Shown one piece after another: positions 59,196 through 64,000 of a stretch of 64,000 nt of DNA. The notes under the pieces were generated by a model. It saw nothing but the letters and a program-made list of their open reading frames with translations, was not told the DNA's origin and ran no database searches. The translations under genes and the position numbers were made by a program. This DNA comes from Adiantum capillus-veneris. Its lineage: Eukaryota; Streptophyta; Polypodiopsida; Polypodiales; Pteridaceae. The stretch's first letter is position 1. Each line of letters starts with the position of its first letter. The DNA lies in the NCBI GenBank assembly GCA_014529385.2, contig CM043958.1:144024734-144088733 (forward strand), written 5' to 3'.

Positions 59196-59821
59196 TGTCC
59201 TGACCTAGAAGGATAACCTCTAGGTTTATAATTCTGGTTTTCTATGAACATGAGTGTGTTCTTGTCCATCATATAATTATTTTTTATTGGTTGTATTATA
59301 TATGATGGTTGTGCAACATCATATGTACAAATACAAGAAGGATGACCTTCATCAACATATGCACCAAAGTATACCCACGAGGTACTTTCGGCTTACGCCA
59401 TGGGAATAGGGGCATAACCAATGCATGGAAAATTAGTTTTTCATTTTAAGAAAATTAACATAAAGAAAACAATAAGGAGAAGGGAAAAGATAAGATAAGG
59501 AAAAGGGAAAAGAAAAAGATAAAAAAGGAGAAGATAAGAATAAGGATAAGGATGAGGTGAGTGAGTAGCTTATTGAAGAAGTTTTGAGAAGCAAGATAAG
59601 TTAAAAAGATCTTATCAATAAGGAAGATAACCTATCACAATAAGTAAAGGAACTTATCATAAATATGCCTAAAAAGAGGGCTTCTCTTCTCATTTTACAC
59701 TTCTCTCCTTCATTTTCTCAAGGTGCAAACTTGAGAGTAAGCTTGAGAAAGCCATAGCCAAACCTCTTTCACACACACACTCCTACACACACACAAATAC
59801 ACACACTCCTACACACACACG

Positions 59822-59822
<1 letters not shown>

Positions 59823-59899
<77 letters not shown>
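59823..59899. repeat. (CA)n microsatellite
   Basis: About 38 units, with an imperfect lead-in from about 59770. Confidence 0.97.
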
Positions 59900-59903
<4 letters not shown>

Positions 59904-60432
59904 ACTGGTACTGGTACTGGTACTACTACTGATAATGGTAGTATTGGTATTGGTACTATTACTGTTATACTAGTATTGGTAGAGGCACTTGCATTGCTTC
60001 TTCTGTTGAACTTTATCTCATGAGAGCTTGTAAAGCACAAGGGGCTTCATATGGTTTTCCCCTTGTAAATGATTTCATCTCTAAATATATGATTAGCTTG
60101 ACCTTTCTTATTATCTATCTTTGAAAGCAATCTAGTTGGGTGACATCTATAACATGTGGGATACCCATGCATCACCTGCATACGGTACCAATGCTAACTA
60201 AATGTAGTGTTGTTTCCATGGGTAAAGGTGAGGATTACCTTCTCAACTATGGTTTTCAAAGCTCCTTGGCTTGAAGATGTGGACTATTATCTCCTGGCTC
60301 TTGATTTCAGTACTTGTCTATAAAGACTGTTCTTTACTATGAATGGGAATTATGCCTCCTTTTCATTGACATAGTTTCTAGTGTCTTTTGTAATATAAAA
60401 GTATTCTTTGGTGAATATGTTATATTGTTATT

Positions 60433-60435
<3 letters not shown>

Positions 60436-60484
<49 letters not shown>
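60436..60484. repeat. (CA)n microsatellite
   Basis: About 24 uninterrupted units. Confidence 0.97.
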
Positions 60485-60485
<1 letters not shown>

Positions 60486-60734
60486 CTCTCCAACAGAAGC
60501 CATGGCCAAAATCTTAATCAAGTTTGTCAAAACTTGATCTTCTTCTTCACATTAACCTCGCCTTCTCCTTTCTCCTAATTCTCAAGATTTCCATAGCTTG
60601 AATTCTCTTTTACCTCTTGCCATTCTCTTATTCCAAGTGGCTTAATGGGTGGTCTTCAAGTGAAGTGAAGAGGAAAAACCAGACTACATCCACTGACTTC
60701 CTCAATACTCTCCCAAAGCAAAGAGAAGGCTCTA

Positions 60735-60736
<2 letters not shown>

Positions 60737-60810
<74 letters not shown>
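60737..60810. repeat. (CA)n microsatellite
   Basis: About 37 uninterrupted units. Confidence 0.97.
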
Positions 60811-60813
<3 letters not shown>

Positions 60814-61027
60814 GGTAATGTTTTCTTGTTCTCTTTATGCTATTACAATTTCTTGAAAGTGATTTACTTTTATGCTTACACAAATTCATGCTTAAGCTCT
60901 CACATTTTCATAAGCAAGTATTTTTTCTTGGAAACAAGAAATAACTTCTTCAATTTGTTGTTTCCCTCTAATTATGGTTCATTACTAATCATAACTAACC
61001 ATGTTTCTAACAACTAGCCACGATGTT

Positions 61028-61253
61028 ATTTCAAGTTCCCCTATTTCAAGTTTCTTAGACTATAGAACTAATATGGCATAGAGAGAGTAGAAAACACTCT
61101 CTTTTAACAATAGGTGATTGGAGGTCATCATTATATAAATATTTCAAGTTCCATTATTTCAAGTCTCTTAGATTACTAGAATAATATGGCATAGAGAGAG
61201 TAGAAATCACTCTCTTTAACCATAGGTTACTAGATATCATAATTATCTAGATA
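61028..61253. repeat. 113-bp direct duplication
   Basis: Units from 61028 and 61141, sharing atttcaagttcc and catagagagagtagaaa. Moderately diverged. Confidence 0.85.
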
Positions 61254-62137
61254 TTATGCACGATGACTAATATCCTTAATCATCCCTTAATCTCTCACAT
61301 GATACTTTTTATTGATTTTTGGTTACTTTTATTCTATTACCTACTGTCCATAAAATCTAATACCCAACAAACCCAAATGATTTTCTCATATTAAACTGAT
61401 CATTTAATGTGGGAGAATAAATGGGAACAAGGGTTAAGGTATAGACATGTGCTTATAGATCTATCTCAACATGGGGCCAATAGTAATGGGGCCCAAATGA
61501 GAGATGGTCTATCAAAGAGCAAGGCTAACCAATGGAACATAAGACCTTAGGGTAAGATCAATTGAAGACCTCCAATAGTTAGTGTAAAAGTCCTTTGACC
61601 TTAGGTAAGCTAGGACTGAGCTTGAGGTGGGAACCCAGCCCAAGCTTAAGGTGCTTTTCGTGCTTGATGGCTAAGGTGCTTGAGGTGCCTGATGAATGAG
61701 ATGATTGAGATGCTCGAGGTGCTTGTTATGCTTGAGATGCTAGGGCTGTACTTGAGGTGAGAACCCATTCCAAGCTTGAGGGGCTTAAGGGCCAAGCTTC
61801 TGGTGAGAACTAGGCCCAAGGTTGATTGGCTTGAGGTGTGAAAAAGTCAAGATTCAATCCCTACAAGGAGGGGGTGAGCCCTACAAGGAGGGGAGATGAG
61901 AGAGAACACGCACACACTCACACAAAGCATGCTTGGTACAAAGAAAGGAAAAGGGACACTTGTCAAGCTCCTCCTCATGTTGCCCTCATGGTGTGCCTGA
62001 AGCCTATTGGTTGACCACCCAAGGGGTCCAATAGGAGATTTAATTAATTGTCTTTGCATTTATCAAGTCATCTCTCTCAAAGGGGAAAGGGGGACACTTG
62101 TTCCAAGGCTACCCCTGTTGCTTGGTATGACTCCTTA

Positions 62138-62312
62138 TGATTGGCTAGGCCTGGAGGGGTCCAATGAGGTTCAAGCATGAGCTACAAGGGGGGGTCGACC
62201 AAAGCTAGTAGGGGGCCTACTTAGGGGGTATACTCTCCCACACACACTCACACATACTCTCATTGTGTGAAGTGCAAAGTGCAAGAGCTCCCTCTCCTTC
62301 TCTAAGCAAGTA
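62138..62312 (+). repeat. Direct repeat left of the RT fragment
   Basis: From tgattggctaggcctgg to aagcaagta. Repeated at 63105-63269 with a 10-bp length difference and scattered changes. Confidence 0.9.
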
Positions 62313-63104
62313 CAAGAATTGGTAGACAAAGGATGGTGAGGCCTAGTTCCTCTCCCTTTTGTTCTCCAAACTTTTTAGTGCAAAAGAAAGATGGTACATA
62401 CTGTATGTGTGTGGACTATCAAGCAATAAACCATATCACTATCAAAAACAGATTTCCCGTGGCTCAGGTAGAAGATCTATTTGATAAGCTACAAGGATCT
62501 ACCTACTTTAGTAGGATTGACCTTAAAACTGGCTATCATCAAATAAGGATAGTGGATAAAGATACCCTAAAGACCGCATTTCTCACAATGTTTGGTCTTT
62601 ATGAATATCTAGTCATGCCTTTTGTCTTGACTAATGTACCAGCTATGTTCGATTGTCTAATGGAGAAAATTTTTAGACCTTACCGCAAATTCAGTGGAGT
62701 GTTCTTTGATGATATCATCATCTACTCCAAGTCTTTGGAGGAACATAAACAACATCTCCAAGTGATTTTTCAATCATTAAGGGAGAATAAGCTTTTTCTC
62801 CAACCAAAAGAAAAGCCAATTTTTCCTTCAAGAGATTCAATACTTAGGTCATATTATCTCTCAAGATGGTATCCGTATGGATCCATCAAAGTTAGAAGTA
62901 ATAAAAACATGGCCTAATCCAAGGAATCTACATAAGCTAAGAAGCTTTATTGGTATGTGCACATACTATAGACGCTTCATAGCAAAATTCTCTCAAATAG
63001 CAGGACCACTACATGACTTAACTAAGAAGAACGTTAAGTATGTATGGACTGCTAAGGAGCAAAATGCTTTTGACAAGTTCAAGGAGAAGCTTACCTCCCG
63101 CTTG
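62313..63104 (+). pseudogene. Chromovirus-like gypsy RT fragment inside an LTR
   Basis: About 260 codons of reverse transcriptase: ELVDKG near 62316, VRPSSSPFCSPNFLVQKKDG (62336 on), CVDYQAINHITIKNRFPVAQ, FSRIDLKTGYHQIRI, MPFVLTNVPAMF, the catalytic region VFFDDIIIYSK near 62701-62733, and after a shift near 62830 GHIISQDGIRMDPSKLEV, FIGMCTYYRRFI and a RNase H lead-in ending FDKFKEKLTS. The fragment starts and stops at the direct repeats and has no other element parts. Sequence type (ITIKNRFP, SRIDLKTGYHQIRI) is that of chromoviruses, unlike G1-G3. Only two shifts, so it is younger than its surroundings. Confidence 0.85.
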
Positions 63105-63269
63105 TGATTGGCTAGGCCTGGAGGGGTCCAAGCATGAGCTACAAGGGGGGGTCAACCAAGGAAGCTAGGTGCCTGCTTAGGGGGTATACTCTCCCACACA
63201 CACTCACACACACTCTCATTGTGTGAAGTGCAAAGTGCAAGAGCTCCCTCTCCTTCTCCAAGCAAGTAG
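63105..63269 (+). repeat. Direct repeat right of the RT fragment
   Basis: Partner of 62138-62312. Its right flank continues as Y LTR sequence. Confidence 0.9.
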
Positions 63270-63890
63270 AGAGGTTGAGAGCCTACACCAACAGTCTTGG
63301 CTATGGAATGCAAATCCAACCAAGAGCCATGCTTCAATGATTAAGCTTGCCATCTTCTCCACCTTCATTACTATGCTATTATGTATGCTAGCAAGAAGAG
63401 TGATGATAAGTGAAGAAATAATTCTTTCTCCTATGAAATGTTTCTTATTTCTCTTCCCGACCCTCATTCCCTGCTAGCTCTCTCCACCTTCAAAGGTGTT
63501 TGAGGTCTTGGGGCTGAGGCTTGGGATAGTTAAATCTTTCCACAAATTTTACGTTATGCTCGTGGATGGATGAATCTTTCCATCTTCATTGCATCACCTA
63601 GGTCACAAGGAACACAAAGATTTTATTGTAACAAGTCTCTCTTGATGTGAGAAATCTTAATACAAGTGCCTATTGGAGGGGGGACCGGTTCCATATAAAT
63701 CTGGTCCTCAACTATTGTTATGTTCTCTAAATTCTCTGTCTTGCAAAAGTATTGTTCATGTCAAGTTAACTAAATGCTATGTTTATGTTGCTACTATCAA
63801 TTATGTTCACCGGCTATACTCACAAAATAATTACACGAAAGTACTCTCTTCAATTTTCGCTATCTCAAGTTAATAGGCCAATTTCGGTAA

Positions 63891-64000
63891 TGTCATAAAA
63901 TCTAATATCTAACCAACCCAAATAATTTTTTCATATTAAACTGATCATTTAATGTAGGAGAATAAACGGGAACAAGGGTTAAGATATAGAAATGTGCTTA
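63891..64000 (+). repeat. Second Y-family LTR, runs off the window
   Basis: Starts TGTCATAAAATCTAATATC directly after the first LTR ends and follows the same course as 61345-61455 with some substitutions. Confidence 0.8.

Larger units (their letters stand above)
56800..59215 (-). mobile_element. Gypsy remnant G3 (protease, RT), minus strand
   Basis: A third gypsy copy in the order protease (59190-58980), linker (58929-58585), RT start repeated three times (58548-57461), RT palm (57460-57100) and RT/RNase H joint (57100-56800). No LTR, gag or integrase. It lies directly right of T4 without recognisable borders. Confidence 0.7.
59216..61344. other. Microsatellite-rich spacer
   Basis: Purine-rich low-complexity DNA at 59460-59560, three (CA)n arrays, a GGTACT-type short repeat at 59905-59985 and a 113-bp duplication. 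No gene. Confidence 0.6.
61345..63890 (+). repeat. Y-family LTR, plus strand, with a nested RT fragment
   Basis: Begins TGTCCATAAAATC and ends ggccaatttcggtaa, the counterpart of the Y LTR ends at 47705 and 45962. Without the nested part (about 960 bp) it would be about 1.6 kb, close to the 1.74 kb of the other copy. It includes diverged versions of the repeats in that copy and a single imperfect palindrome near 63490. No PBS follows; a second LTR does. Confidence 0.75.

Noticed and set aside
59783-60889. Thr-His or Cys-Val repeat proteins
   Set aside because: Translations of the (CA)n arrays.

Overview
The window looks like intergenic DNA from a large, repeat-packed land-plant nuclear genome. 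The evidence is one plant-type exon encoding the C-terminal part of an XS-domain (SGS3-like) protein at the left edge, no operons or bacterial signals, long (GA)n and (CA)n microsatellites, and many nested Ty1/copia and Ty3/gypsy retrotransposons whose primer-binding sites match the tRNA-iMet type TGGTATCAGAGC. The species cannot be told from this sequence. A fern or gymnosperm-like genome is only a guess from the repeat load.

Layout, left to right. 1-1.1 kb: terminal exon and 3' UTR of the XS-domain gene. 1.57-1.69 kb: a long, nearly perfect hairpin. 2.65-14.6 kb: an unclassified minus-strand LTR-like array (515-bp LTR, internal, 515-bp LTR, internal) without retroviral genes. Its second internal copy is split by copia element A (8190-13350, nearly intact, target duplication cattc). 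16.6-21.4 kb: a non-coding element with about 140-bp LTRs and target duplication gtaga, inserted in an Arg/Asp/Ser-rich reading frame. 22.2-26.2 kb: two decayed minus-strand copia remnants (T2, T3). 26.2-33.4 kb: a decayed relative of element A (A-prime) split by the nearly complete minus-strand copia T1 (27476-32954, target duplication gattg).

33.4-45.9 kb: a large plus-strand gypsy element (G1), cut at its 5' side, with protease, RT, RNase H and integrase. Unusually, a second retropepsin-like domain lies in the integrase frame, followed by about 6 kb that holds iterated palindromes, a (GA)62 tract and a decayed coiled-coil ORF before the 3' LTR. 46-47.7 kb: a 1.74-kb minus-strand LTR (family Y) with twin palindromes. 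47.7-53.4 kb: minus-strand gypsy G2 (gag, protease, RT start, probable 5' LTR). 54.5-56 kb: copia remnant T4. 56.8-59.2 kb: gypsy G3 remnant with a 366-bp segment present three times. 59.2-61.3 kb: microsatellite-rich spacer. 61.3-64 kb: a Y-family LTR in the opposite orientation, carrying a chromovirus-like RT fragment between 165-175-bp direct repeats and joined directly to a second Y LTR that runs off the window.

Apart from the XS exon no intact cellular gene is visible. Nearly every protein-like stretch belongs to a transposon and carries stops or frameshifts. The nesting gives a relative order: the LTR-like array is older than A, A-prime is older than T1, T3 is older than A-prime, and G2 is older than Y. 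Boundaries without a target duplication or an LTR end are approximate.
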